Shown here: one piece after another, positions 53,477 through 62,693 of the stretch | Position numbering within the stretch: position 1 is the stretch's first letter | Layout of the letters: every line of letters starts with the position of its first letter | Assembly (NCBI GenBank): GCA_946612455.1 | Contig: CAMOER010000012.1 | Location: 4,626-68,625, forward strand | Length of the DNA stretch: 64,000 nucleotides | Source of the DNA: UBA3305 sp002373555 | Lineage (GTDB): Bacteria; Bacillota; Clostridia; Lachnospirales; Lachnospiraceae | Direction of reading: 5' to 3' | The notes under the pieces: generated by a model | The model's database searches: none | What the model saw: the letters and a program-made list of their open reading frames with translations, nothing else | Told to the model about the DNA's origin: nothing | Made by a program: the position numbers and the translations under genes

Positions 53477-54148
53477 ATGACAAACGAAGAAAGAATTGCT
53501 GCTCTGGAAGCACAGGTTGAAGAACTTACCCAGTCTCTGAACAGACTGAATAATCAGGTCCTTGTGAACCGTGCCAGAATTGAAGAGAATATCAAGCATG
53601 TTGAAGAAGGTCTGGAGCATCTGGAGGGTGCCAGATCCCGCATGAACCAGTTCAATGCGAAGATCAACGAGCATGCCAAAGAGATCGAGAAGAACCGCAA
53701 GAGCATTCTGGAGATCCTGGCAGATAAGGCCGCCAAAGCCGTCGCGCCGACCGTCGATAATTACGTGGAAGGCCATGTGCAGGCGCACGAGCCGCAGCCG
53801 AAAGAAGGCCCCGGGTTCATCGAAACCGTCGCCGAAGCTTCCGTAAAGGACTCCCAGGCTACGATCGACGCATACATTGACGGTGCACAGCAGCTGCACG
53901 AAGCACCGGAAACCAAGGACGGCCCCGGCTTCATAGAGACCGTTGCCGAAGCTGCCGTAAAGGATTCCGAAGGCACGATCAACGCCTATATCGATGCCTC
54001 CACCCCGCTGCATGAAGTCCCCGAGGGCGAAGCACATAAAGAAGGCCCCGGCTTCATGGAGACCATTGCCGAGGCCTATGCAAAGGATGCCGCTTCCAAC
54101 ATCGAAGGATTTATCGAAGGTGGAAAGCCCGCGCATCCCGTTGACTGA
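53477..54148 (+). CDS. Coiled-coil protein with three tandem GPGFxETxAEA repeats
   Basis: 223 residues from ATG 53477 (AGGAGG 7 bases upstream). Residues 1-75 form a heptad coiled coil (RIAALEAQVEELTQSLNRLN). From about residue 85 a unit of 37-41 residues occurs three times: KEGPGFIETVAEASVKDS, KDGPGFIETVAEAAVKDS and KEGPGFMETIAEAYAKDA, each followed by ATIDAYIDG-like sequence. No signal peptide or membrane helix; strongly acidic. I do not recognise the family. Its stop and that of the convergent GTPase share the palindrome CTGATCAG. A scaffold or binding-repeat role is only a guess. Confidence 0.82.
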   Translation: MTNEERIAALEAQVEELTQSLNRLNNQVLVNRARIEENIKHVEEGLEHLEGARSRMNQFNAKINEHAKEIEKNRKSILEILADKAAKAVAPTVDNYVEGHVQAHEPQPKEGPGFIETVAEASVKDSQATIDAYIDGAQQLHEAPETKDGPGFIETVAEAAVKDSEGTINAYIDASTPLHEVPEGEAHKEGPGFMETIAEAYAKDAASNIEGFIEGGKPAHPVD

Positions 54149-56800
54149 TCAGTCAGCATCCTGATCTGCGATTTTAATTTCCGGCGCATCATCCAGCATG
54201 AAGCGCCGGAATTTTTCTTTTCCGGGTGCCTCCATCTGCTCCTGCGTCTCCTCGGAGATCCTCCCGATCTCCTCCTTCAGATCCGCCGCCGACATCAGCC
54301 TGCTGCCGGCGCCCCGGATGATGATCTGCTCAAGGCCGTCGGATGTCGCGACCGTGATATCATATTTCCCCGCATTCTCATGCGTGAACCGTTCAATATA
54401 CTGGTCTGCCGTCTCCGCCTCCTGCGTGTAGACCACGTGGATGTTATGGTAGTCAAAGAACTCCGTCTTATGTCCCTGCACACGGTAGGCATCGAACACT
54501 ACGATCACCTCGCAGTCCTTCATCCCGCGGTAGTTGCTCATGATATCCAGAAGCATGCTCCGTGCAGCATCCACATTGTCCTTCGCCATGGACTGCAGTT
54601 CATTCCAGGCAAAGATGATGTTGTATCCGTCCACAAGGAGATAGGCCGGCAGCCGTTTGACAGGCTTATATTCGCGTTTCACCGGTGCCGTGTCGCGCTT
54701 CGGCGTATACTCTTTCCGTCCGATCCCTTTTCTTTCCAGCGACCGGTCCCTGCCGTTCGCGTAGAATGTCTTCCTTATTATATCATCGATCTCATCTGTC
54801 CCGAGCGCGATCTCCTCCCGGACATATGCCTGTTCATCGGTATTCGATACCGCTTTCTTATCTTCAAAAAGCTCCAGATGCATATGCTCGCGCACCTTGT
54901 CCCAGGGGACTGTATAGCCCGCGCCGTGCGTACAGAAGACCGAACCGGAGGGATTGCGCAGATCGCCGTCGGGATCATAGCCTTTTTCCATGATCACTTC
55001 TTCCGCATTGTGGCATGGCCGGTACCCGCTCATCATCAGGCTGATCTGGCCTTTGCCTTTGGAATACGCTGCGATATCTTTTGCAATATTGCGCATGGAG
55101 GCGACCGGGCCTTCTCCGGGGATGACTGTCATATCACCTTCCGGTACCGGCGGCTCCATGGCGGCGCCGCGCCGTTCCAGATCCGTCATCGCCCTGCCGG
55201 TCATCTCTGTCGGCACTGTGAGCACGAAAGAATACCAGGGCTCCAGCAGGACAGAACGTGCCTGCATCAGGCCCTGCCGGACTGCGCGGTAAGTTGCCTG
55301 GCGGAAATCGCCGCCCTCCGTATGCTTCACGTGCGCTCTGCCGTTGACAAGGCTGATATGCACATCCGTGAGCGGTGCGCCGGTCAACACGCCCCTGTGG
55401 ATCTTCTCTCCCAGATGCGTCATGATCAGGCGCTGCCAGTTGGTCGCGAGAATATCCGTCGAAAGTCTGGAATCGAAAGTCAGGCCGCTGCCGGGTGCCC
55501 CGGGCGAAAGCAGCAGATGCACCTCCGCATAATGTCTGAGCGGTTCAAAATGTCCAACCCCTTCGACTGTATCCGCGATCGTCTCCAGATACATGATCCG
55601 GCCTTCGCCGAATTCGACATCCGTGCCGAAGCGGTCATGCAGGAGCCGCTTCAGGATCTCCAGCTGTACTTCGCCCATCAGATGGGCGGTCACTTCCCTG
55701 GTCTCTTCATCCCACTCGATCGAGAGCTCCGGTTCTTCTTCATTCAGTACGGCAGCGGTCTTCATGAATTCCGGCACATCCATGCCTTCCGGAAGCCGGA
55801 CCGCATAGGTAAGTACGGGCGAAAGAGACCGGCTCCAGTCTGCAGCATCCTTTCCAAGCATCTGCCCGGGGCGCGTTTCCGAAAGGCCGGTCACACAGAC
55901 GATCCTTCCGGCTTCCGCACTGTCCAGCGCCTGAAAGCCCGTCCCGGAATATTCCCGGATCCCGGTGATCTTCTCCGTCACCGTGCCTTCCCTTCCGGCA
56001 TAGGTGATCTGCATGCGGTTCGCGATGCTCCCGCCAAGCAGCTTCATGTGCGTCAGCCTGACACCGGCAGGATCTCTTGTGATCTTATAGACTCTTGCCT
56101 GAAATGTGTCTTCATATGCGGGCGCGGATGCATATTCCGTGAAGACGTCCATGAATTCGCGCACGCCTTCATTTTTCAGCGCCGAGCCAAACATGACGGG
56201 GAACGCTTTCCGCTCCCGGATCAGCCGCTGCAGCGTATCTGCAGACAGCTCGCCGGTGCCCAGATACTCTTCCATCGCCTCTTCATCCGCAAGCGCCAGG
56301 CTTTCGGCCGTATCTTCTTCCCCTGCCTTTGACATGTCAAAGACAGCATCCGAAAGCTCCTTTTTCAGAGCCTCCGTGATACTGTCTCTGTCCGAATCCG
56401 GCTGATCCATTTTGTTGACGAAAAGGAAGACCGGAATATGATGTTTTGCGAGCAGCCGCCAGAGCGTATGGGTGTGGCCCATCAGCCCGTCCCGGCCGCC
56501 GATCAGAAGGACGGCGGCGTCCAGTACCGGCAGCGTTCGTTCCATTTCCGCCGAAAAATCCACATGTCCCGGCGTATCCAGGATCGTGATCTGCGTGTCG
56601 TTATATGTAAGCTGGGCCTGTTTGGAGAAGATGGTGATGCCGCGCTCCTTCTCGAGCGTTTCGGTATCCAGGAATGCGTCCTTCCTGTCCACTCTTCCGA
56701 TATTCCGGATGCTTCCCGCATTATACAGCATCGCTTCGGACAGCGTGGTTTTGCCGGCATCAACATGGGCCAGAAGACCTGTTACCAATCGTTTTTTCAT
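54149..56800 (-). CDS. Tet(M)/EF-G-like GTPase fused to a YacP/Rae1-type NYN nuclease domain
   Basis: 883 residues. The G domain has GLLAHVDAGKTTLSEAML (P-loop), RGITIFSKQAQ (switch), DTPGHVDFSAEMER and NKMDQ. Domains II to V of the ribosomal-protection type follow to about residue 650. A basic linker (about 675-715, RKEYTPKRDTAPVKREYKPV) leads to an NYN domain from about 717 with YLLVDGYNIIFAWNEL, VIVVFDAYRVQG, ETADQYIERF and ITVATSDGLEQ, all acidic residues of YacP/Rae1. Rae1 cuts mRNA in the ribosomal A site. The fusion could both displace a ligand and cleave mRNA. Its ATG lies 3 bases after the SGNH-like gene. Drug resistance is not implied by sequence alone. Confidence 0.9.
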   Translation of the reverse strand: MKKRLVTGLLAHVDAGKTTLSEAMLYNAGSIRNIGRVDRKDAFLDTETLEKERGITIFSKQAQLTYNDTQITILDTPGHVDFSAEMERTLPVLDAAVLLIGGRDGLMGHTHTLWRLLAKHHIPVFLFVNKMDQPDSDRDSITEALKKELSDAVFDMSKAGEEDTAESLALADEEAMEEYLGTGELSADTLQRLIRERKAFPVMFGSALKNEGVREFMDVFTEYASAPAYEDTFQARVYKITRDPAGVRLTHMKLLGGSIANRMQITYAGREGTVTEKITGIREYSGTGFQALDSAEAGRIVCVTGLSETRPGQMLGKDAADWSRSLSPVLTYAVRLPEGMDVPEFMKTAAVLNEEEPELSIEWDEETREVTAHLMGEVQLEILKRLLHDRFGTDVEFGEGRIMYLETIADTVEGVGHFEPLRHYAEVHLLLSPGAPGSGLTFDSRLSTDILATNWQRLIMTHLGEKIHRGVLTGAPLTDVHISLVNGRAHVKHTEGGDFRQATYRAVRQGLMQARSVLLEPWYSFVLTVPTEMTGRAMTDLERRGAAMEPPVPEGDMTVIPGEGPVASMRNIAKDIAAYSKGKGQISLMMSGYRPCHNAEEVIMEKGYDPDGDLRNPSGSVFCTHGAGYTVPWDKVREHMHLELFEDKKAVSNTDEQAYVREEIALGTDEIDDIIRKTFYANGRDRSLERKGIGRKEYTPKRDTAPVKREYKPVKRLPAYLLVDGYNIIFAWNELQSMAKDNVDAARSMLLDIMSNYRGMKDCEVIVVFDAYRVQGHKTEFFDYHNIHVVYTQEAETADQYIERFTHENAGKYDITVATSDGLEQIIIRGAGSRLMSAADLKEEIGRISEETQEQMEAPGKEKFRRFMLDDAPEIKIADQDAD

Positions 56801-56803
56801 AGA

Positions 56804-57778
56804 CTATTCGGAGAGCCTTTCTGCAAGCGCTTTTTTATACAGTATATTATCTTCTTCCCATCTGTCAAATCCGTTTTCCTTCCGGTGATCCGCGAGATCA
56901 TAGTTCGCGGAAAGATACTCGCCCAGGAAGGTACTGACTTTCTTTGCCCCGCGCCAGTTCAGGTGCTCTCCGCCGTCGCAGGTATCCTTTTTCCAGCTGA
57001 TCTTCACTTCCGGCTGCAGGGAAAGATCCAGAAAATCCAGTCCCCTTTCTTCGGCAAAATGCATCATGGCCGAACTTTTTTCATACGACCAGTCCTTGAC
57101 GCACGGAATCGCGACCAGAAGGACCTGCGAGCCATGCGCTTCCGCCAGATCGATGCAGCGCATCAGTTCCCTTTCCGTGGTCTCGGGAACGGCCAGCGGA
57201 TCGCCCGCCGGCTTCATATAGGCACGGATCTTCCGTTTCGGCGCCCGCACCTTCGCCGTTCTCGCATAATAGCCTTTTGTCACGGAATGGTCCGCTGCCA
57301 GGCACGCCGGGAACATTTTCACTTTCCGCCAGTATTTATGATATTCGAAGACCGGAAAGCGGTACGCAAGACCGGCCCGGATCTTTCTGTCCAGGACATC
57401 TGTGCGGGAATCTTCCGCAAATACGGAATTCACGGAAAGCAGGACGACCTGCGGTGTCTGTCTGCTGTAAATATGCTTCAGATAATAGCGGCAGTCATAC
57501 ATCTTCGCGCCGGCCTCCGACCAGTCATAGGCCGTGATCCCGTGCTGATCCCACAGGATCATCGGATTCACGGCACTGTAAACATCACTGTCGCCGATGG
57601 CAGCGACGTCGATCGTATTCTCCGGCTCCCGCAGGATCCCGAAGGAATCGTCATTGTCCAGGACATCCGGATTCCGGTAGAGCACGACACAGGCCCAGGA
57701 GGACAGCATCAGAAGCAGCACCGTCAGAACAAGCAGCAGGATGATCCGGAAGGAATATTTTTTTACAGTATCATGCAT
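56804..57778 (-). CDS. SGNH/DltD-like membrane-anchored protein
   Basis: 324 residues with one N-terminal membrane helix (about 10-33) and an extracytoplasmic domain. The nucleophile motif is AAIGDSDVYSAVNP (Ser64). YYLKHIYSRQTPQVVLLSVNSVF matches the middle of SGNH/AlgX/DltD proteins, and DTCDGGEHLNWRGAKK carries the late Asp/His. It likely transfers or edits an acyl group on a surface polymer together with the MBOAT protein encoded 12 bases upstream. It is shorter than and only distantly similar to true DltD. Confidence 0.78.
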   Translation of the reverse strand: MHDTVKKYSFRIILLLVLTVLLLMLSSWACVVLYRNPDVLDNDDSFGILREPENTIDVAAIGDSDVYSAVNPMILWDQHGITAYDWSEAGAKMYDCRYYLKHIYSRQTPQVVLLSVNSVFAEDSRTDVLDRKIRAGLAYRFPVFEYHKYWRKVKMFPACLAADHSVTKGYYARTAKVRAPKRKIRAYMKPAGDPLAVPETTERELMRCIDLAEAHGSQVLLVAIPCVKDWSYEKSSAMMHFAEERGLDFLDLSLQPEVKISWKKDTCDGGEHLNWRGAKKVSTFLGEYLSANYDLADHRKENGFDRWEEDNILYKKALAERLSE

Positions 57779-57790
57779 TTTCCGGTCCTC

Positions 57791-59374
57791 CTAAAATTTC
57801 GCGTACAGGAAATCATTTGCGCCGAATCCCGTACCGTAGGCGCCGAGTACGATGACCGCCATCAGCAGGCAGAGGTACACGGCGTACCGGACAGCCAGCG
57901 GGCGTGCTGCGATCAGCTGCCGGAGATCGGTTCCCTGTTCTTTATAATATCCGATCACGAACATCAGAAGAACGCCGCAGAAGACCAGCAGAAGCTGGAT
58001 CCTCGTGATGCCTGCCGCGTTCATGGCCGCACTGAAGCCGGCTGTCTCCGCATGATGCGCAAACAGTCCTGACAGCATTCCTGCCGCATCGCGCAGCGTA
58101 TCCGCACGGAAGATTGTCATGCCGACCGCCACGAAAAGCCATGTCCGGAGGATCCGGAAAAGCTTCACGCCCCGCCCGGCAGACTTTTCATCCGGCATGA
58201 ATTTCCGGAAAAGCGGCGCAAGGAGCTTGCCCGTGATCATGATGATGTAATAATACAGTCCGTAGAAGATATATTTTCCCTGCGCACCATGCCAGAGACC
58301 GTTCCCGAACCATACCGCAAACAGGGAGACGGAAGTCGGGATCAGCGCAGCATAATACGGATCGATCTTCCCCTGCAGCTTTTTGGAAAGCTCCATCAGC
58401 GGACGGGAAAGCGATACCGGATAAAAAACATAATCCTTCAGCCACGCGCCGAGCGTGATATGCCATCTGCGCCAGAATTCATCCACGTTCTGCGCGAAGA
58501 AAGGCTGCCTGAAATTTTCCGGCAGCCGGATCCCGAAAAGCTCGGCGCTGCCCGCAGCGATGTGAATGCAGCCGCAGAAATCCATGTAGATCTGGACCGT
58601 ATACAGCAGGATCCCCGCAGCGATCGCGGCACCATTGTAACTGCGGTAATGTCCGAAGATCTCCCGGATGAGATTGCCGAGCTGATCCGCCAGCACCACC
58701 TTCTGGAACAGGCCGAACAGGATGCGCTGCAGACCGAAACCGAATTCCTCCCATGTGATCCTCCTGCCTGCGAACAAAGTCTCCGACAGCGGGCCGAACC
58801 GGCAGATGGGGCCTTCAGTGATCATCGGGAAAAAGCAGAGGAAGGCCAGCACCTTCCCATAATTCTTCTCCGGCTTTATATCGCCCATGTATACATCGAT
58901 CAGATAGCCTGCACCGGAAAGCGTATAGAAAGACACGCCGAGCGGGAGCGGGAGTTCCGGCGCCGCAAAAGCGCGCTGTATGCCGGCGGCATGCAGGATC
59001 CCGCGGGGGATCCCCGCAAAAAAGTCCAGATACTTTGTCGCAAAAAGGATCCCGAACAGAATGAGCAGACCCAGCTTCAGAACGCGGGCCTTTTTCCTGT
59101 CATACTGCGCCCGCACCGCTTTCTTTGCCTTCCGGTCCAGGCCTTCGCAGGCCTGCTTCCTTTCTGCATCCTTCTGTCCGAAATACAGTGCGCACAGGTA
59201 CAGCACCGCCGCTTCCGCGAGCACAAAAAAGATCCCGGCTGGTCCGAAGCATGACAGGAACAGGATGCTTGCAGCCGGAATGACATAAAAACGAACCGGT
59301 GACGGTAATGCATGATAGATCAGTACCGCCGCCGGCAGGAACAGCAATAAATACACAAATGAATTATAAACCAT
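57791..59374 (-). CDS. MBOAT-family O-acyltransferase (DltB-like)
   Basis: 527 residues with about 11-12 hydrophobic helices. The opening VYNSFVYLLLFLPAAVLIYHAL is that of AlgI/DltB-like proteins. DEFWRRWHITLGAWLKDYVFYP and the catalytic-His motif FGNGLWHGAQGKY are conserved. The protein moves an acyl group from the carrier protein across the membrane to a polymer outside. It stands between the carrier protein and the SGNH-like gene, the order also seen in dlt operons. Confidence 0.9.
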   Translation of the reverse strand: MVYNSFVYLLLFLPAAVLIYHALPSPVRFYVIPAASILFLSCFGPAGIFFVLAEAAVLYLCALYFGQKDAERKQACEGLDRKAKKAVRAQYDRKKARVLKLGLLILFGILFATKYLDFFAGIPRGILHAAGIQRAFAAPELPLPLGVSFYTLSGAGYLIDVYMGDIKPEKNYGKVLAFLCFFPMITEGPICRFGPLSETLFAGRRITWEEFGFGLQRILFGLFQKVVLADQLGNLIREIFGHYRSYNGAAIAAGILLYTVQIYMDFCGCIHIAAGSAELFGIRLPENFRQPFFAQNVDEFWRRWHITLGAWLKDYVFYPVSLSRPLMELSKKLQGKIDPYYAALIPTSVSLFAVWFGNGLWHGAQGKYIFYGLYYYIIMITGKLLAPLFRKFMPDEKSAGRGVKLFRILRTWLFVAVGMTIFRADTLRDAAGMLSGLFAHHAETAGFSAAMNAAGITRIQLLLVFCGVLLMFVIGYYKEQGTDLRQLIAARPLAVRYAVYLCLLMAVIVLGAYGTGFGANDFLYAKF

Positions 59375-59379
59375 ACTTC

Positions 59380-59607
59380 TTATTCATCCATCAGGCGGTC
59401 CACCATGGCGTTTACAGCCGCCGCGCTCTGGAAATTCTCCGGCCGGATCTCCGGCAGACGCACCTTGATATCGAATTCCTTTTCCAGTCTTGCGACCAGC
59501 ATCATGATCTCCATGGAGCTTAAGAGCCCGTCATCGATCAGATGCTGTTCGTTTTCAAAATCCACACCGGGGTGAATACTGTTTAAAATGGCAATGATCT
59601 CTTCCAT
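59380..59607 (-). CDS. Acyl/aminoacyl carrier protein (DltC-like)
   Basis: 75 residues, acidic, four-helix carrier fold. The 4'-phosphopantetheine attachment site is DDGLLSSMEIM, with Ser31 before Met as the likely modified residue. The adenylation enzyme encoded 17 bases upstream would load it, and the MBOAT protein 5 bases downstream would use it. Confidence 0.88.
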   Translation of the reverse strand: MEEIIAILNSIHPGVDFENEQHLIDDGLLSSMEIMMLVARLEKEFDIKVRLPEIRPENFQSAAAVNAMVDRLMDE

Positions 59608-59624
59608 AGCAGTGTTTCCTTCCG

Positions 59625-61124
59625 TTATTGCACAAACAGTTTTTTCAGTTCTTTTCTGTCTGTCTTGCCGTTCGCATTGAGCGGCAGCACGGCCATTTTT
59701 TCATACCGGCCCGGGACCATGTATTCGGGGACCAGCGTCCGGATGACCGTATCGGCCTCCTTCTCCTCCGCATCCCCCTGATACACGAGGATGATCGTAT
59801 CCTGCCGTGCATCGTAAATGACAGCACACATATTGATACCGGGGACGGACATGGCCGCACGCTCGATCTCGCCGGGTTCGATCCGGTAGCCCATATGCTT
59901 GATCTGATGATCCTTCCGCCCGAGATAATGCAGATTTCCGTCTTCCCCGACACGCATCAGGTCGCCCGTCCGGTAGACCGTCTCCGGATAATCCTGCTGC
60001 AGCGGGTTCTGCACAAAGGCTGCCGCGGTCTTCTCCGGCTCCTTCAGATATCCGGAAGCCAGGAAGGATCCCCGGACATACAGCTCGCCGCTCTCTCCCG
60101 TTTCTGCGCGCCGGCCGTCCTCCGTCAGGACGAAGGAATCACAGTTCGTGCAGGGAATGCCCGCCGGGATCGCTTCGTCTTCACCGAATTCGCGGTCCAC
60201 GCTGTACCAGAGGCAGATGTCCGTGGTCTCCGTCGGCCCGAACAGATTATAGTAAGATACATCCGGCAGATGCTTTCTCCAGTAATTCAGGTATTTCACC
60301 GGCATCGATTCACCTGCGAAGAAAATGCGCGTGACATATTCCGGCTTTGCGTAGACAAACGCATCCCAGCCGCACAGGATCCCGAGCGCCGAAGGCACCC
60401 AGTATAATGTATTTACACGGTAGCGGTTCAGCTGCTCCAGAAGCATCAGGGGGAAAGAAAATGCCTTCTTCTCCAGGATCACATAAGTCCCGCCGCCCGT
60501 CAGCGCACCGAAAAGATCCGTGACCGACATAGAAAAATATAACGGTGTCTGACTTCCGAAGACTGTTTTTTCATCAAAGGAAAATGTTTCGTGCACCCAT
60601 TGCATGTAAGCATATACTGCACGGTGCGTGAGCAGAGCGCCTTTCGGTCTGCCGGTAGAGCCCGAAGTAAAGAGCGCATACATGAGATCCGCATCCGTCA
60701 TACGGCTCCGGACCTTCCGCAGTCTGTCTTCATCGACCGGTTCCTCCTGCAGTTCCTCTGTCAGGAGAACGGCTGCGCCGGTTTCCGGCAGTGCCGCCGC
60801 GTATTCGGACGAAGTAATGATCACGGCCGGTTCCAGCACGTCCAGGATATTCTGCACGCGGGAAGCCGGGCTGTCGGTGTCCAGGACAGTATAATAATTG
60901 CCGGAATACAGAATGCCGAGCATGGAAGCGATGCAGGCAAAAGACTTCGGAAGAAAGACCGCCGCGGGAGACCGGAACCAGCCCCTGCGGCTGATCGCGC
61001 TTCCGATCTTCTTCGCTTCTTCCGAGAGTTCCCGGTAGGTATAGGCGCCGCCTTCCCCGGAAACGACTGTGTTTTCCGGGAAACGGACGGCTGTGTTTTC
61101 AAATAGCTGCAGGATCGAATCCAT
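59625..61124 (-). CDS. AMP-forming adenylation enzyme, DltA-like but with altered substrate pocket
   Basis: 499 residues. The core motifs are present: LFTSGSTGRPKGALLTH (A3), NLFGPTETTDICLWY (A5), YRTGDLMRVGEDGNLHYLGRKDHQIKHMGYRIEP-type region (A7-A8) and the catalytic Lys in NANGKTDRKEL (A10). In DltA and NRPS enzymes motif A4 reads FDxSV, where the Asp holds the substrate amino group. Here it reads YFSMSVTDLF, with Ser198 in that place, so the substrate may not be an alpha-amino acid. GGAG precedes the ATG. First gene of the dlt-like operon. Confidence 0.85.
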   Translation of the reverse strand: MDSILQLFENTAVRFPENTVVSGEGGAYTYRELSEEAKKIGSAISRRGWFRSPAAVFLPKSFACIASMLGILYSGNYYTVLDTDSPASRVQNILDVLEPAVIITSSEYAAALPETGAAVLLTEELQEEPVDEDRLRKVRSRMTDADLMYALFTSGSTGRPKGALLTHRAVYAYMQWVHETFSFDEKTVFGSQTPLYFSMSVTDLFGALTGGGTYVILEKKAFSFPLMLLEQLNRYRVNTLYWVPSALGILCGWDAFVYAKPEYVTRIFFAGESMPVKYLNYWRKHLPDVSYYNLFGPTETTDICLWYSVDREFGEDEAIPAGIPCTNCDSFVLTEDGRRAETGESGELYVRGSFLASGYLKEPEKTAAAFVQNPLQQDYPETVYRTGDLMRVGEDGNLHYLGRKDHQIKHMGYRIEPGEIERAAMSVPGINMCAVIYDARQDTIILVYQGDAEEKEADTVIRTLVPEYMVPGRYEKMAVLPLNANGKTDRKELKKLFVQ

Positions 61125-61200
61125 CTTTTCTGCTCCGGTTCATAGTTTGAATATAAGTATAACACAGAAGCGGGTACAGAAGGTTTAAATATATATGAAA

Positions 61201-61228
61201 TTTAAAAGAGCGGCCGGTAAGGCCGCTC
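61201..61228 (-). terminator. Terminator of the SPFH protein gene
   Basis: Minus-strand stem GAGCGGCC / GGCCGCTC with loop TTACC, followed by TTTTAAATTT. Confidence 0.88.
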
Positions 61229-61252
61229 ATGTTTGTTTGTTCCTATACAGGT

Positions 61253-62590
61253 TTATACCTGATCATTCTCGTCAAAAGGATCACCGCATTCCGGGCAGAA
61301 TTTCGGCGGATTGTAGGGATCTTCCGGCTCCCAGCCGCACTTGTCGCACTTATAGAGCGGTGCGCCGGCCGGTTTCTTCTTGCCGCAGTTCGTGCAGAAC
61401 TTGCCTTTGTTCTTCGCGCCGCATTCGCAGATCCAGCCGTCTTCCGGCTTCGGCGAGCCGCACTCCGCACAGAACTTTCCGGTATTGACAGCGCCGCACG
61501 AGCATGTCCAGGAGCCGGAACCTGCCTGCATCTTCGCCGGCTCTGCCGTCTGCGCCTGCTGCTTCGCAGCCTGCTGTGCCGCGCCCATGGCGAACAGATC
61601 CTGTGCGTTCACGCCGCCGGCCTGCTGTGCCATGTTCATGCCCATGAATGCCATCGCGGGTCCCGCATTCTGATTCGAAGCGGCTGCCTTCATCGCTTCC
61701 GCCTGTGCGTTCACGAGCGTGGCGGCTGCCATGTTCGCATTCTGATAAACAGCGGTCTTCTGCAGCTCCTTGATAGCCGCTTCGTCCTCTTCGGAAGCCT
61801 TCACGCCGGATACGCCGAAGGAAACGATCTCGATACCGCGCAGCTCTCCCCATTTCGCGTTCAGCACTTCATTCAGTGCATTGGCGATCTCGAAGGTATG
61901 TCCGGGCAGCGCACTGTAGCGGATGCCCATCTCGGAGATCTTTGCGAAGGCGGGCTGCAGGGCGGTCAGAAGCTCGCTCTTTAACTGGCCGTCAATAGCG
62001 GATCTGGTGAAGCTGCCGCTGATATTGCCGCAGACATTCGTATAGAAAAGGATCGGATTGGTGATCCGGTAGCTGTATTCACCGAAGCACTTGATGGAAA
62101 CATCCATATCCAGGCCGATATTGGTATCGACGACACGGAACGGGACCGGATTGGGCGTTCCGTACTTGTTTCCCATGATCTCCTTGATATTGACAAAATA
62201 AACTCTCTGATCCTTGGCCTCCAGTCCGCCGAAGCCGACTCTCTTGCCGATCGTGGCAAAGACTTCCTTAATATTGGCTGCCAGATCGCCGGATGCAAAG
62301 ATCGAGGGCTCTGTGGAGCTGTCATAAACAAATTCCCCGGGTTCGGAGCAGAGTTCCGTGACCTTTCCCTGATCCACCAGGATCATGCACTGGCCTTCGT
62401 TGACGGCGATCACGGAGCCGTTTGAAATGATGTTGTCAGATCCTTTGGTATTGGATGATCTTCCGGAGACCTTTTTCTGGCCTTTGACCACCAGAACGTC
62501 ATTTGTAAGCGCAGGGCAGTAGAAATACTCCTTCCACTGATCCGCCATCACGCCGCCTGCTGAATTGAGTGCAGCTGCAATAAGACCCAT
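61253..62590 (-). CDS. SPFH (band 7) domain protein with three C-terminal zinc ribbons
   Basis: 445 residues; AAAGGAGG precedes the ATG. Residues about 15-300 form an SPFH domain of the YdjI/virion-core type (SNGSVIAVNEGQCMILVDQGKV, VDTNIGLDMDVSIKCFGEYSYRI-like). An Ala/Gln/Met-rich stretch (about 300-360) follows. Three zinc ribbons end the protein: CSCGAVNTGKFCAECG, CECGAKNKGKFCTNCG and CDKCGW...FCPECG. No membrane helix. The family forms large membrane-associated assemblies, perhaps in stress response. A 314-base gene-free stretch lies upstream. Confidence 0.92.
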   Translation of the reverse strand: MGLIAAALNSAGGVMADQWKEYFYCPALTNDVLVVKGQKKVSGRSSNTKGSDNIISNGSVIAVNEGQCMILVDQGKVTELCSEPGEFVYDSSTEPSIFASGDLAANIKEVFATIGKRVGFGGLEAKDQRVYFVNIKEIMGNKYGTPNPVPFRVVDTNIGLDMDVSIKCFGEYSYRITNPILFYTNVCGNISGSFTRSAIDGQLKSELLTALQPAFAKISEMGIRYSALPGHTFEIANALNEVLNAKWGELRGIEIVSFGVSGVKASEEDEAAIKELQKTAVYQNANMAAATLVNAQAEAMKAAASNQNAGPAMAFMGMNMAQQAGGVNAQDLFAMGAAQQAAKQQAQTAEPAKMQAGSGSWTCSCGAVNTGKFCAECGSPKPEDGWICECGAKNKGKFCTNCGKKKPAGAPLYKCDKCGWEPEDPYNPPKFCPECGDPFDENDQV

Positions 62591-62693
62591 TATCCTTCCT
62601 CCTTTATATGTTCACTCATAATAAACGGCAATAGATTCAGTTAATTTATCGCCTTCTTATTAAATGTATCACATTTTAGCCCTGTTGTAAAAT

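Noticed and set aside
54380..56332. 650-codon plus-strand frame opposite the GTPase-nuclease gene
   Set aside because: Pure shadow of a gene with complete GTPase and NYN motifs.
54149..56800. Calling the GTPase a tetracycline-resistance determinant
   Set aside because: The family includes many non-resistance factors, and the NYN fusion and operon context are unlike known tet genes.
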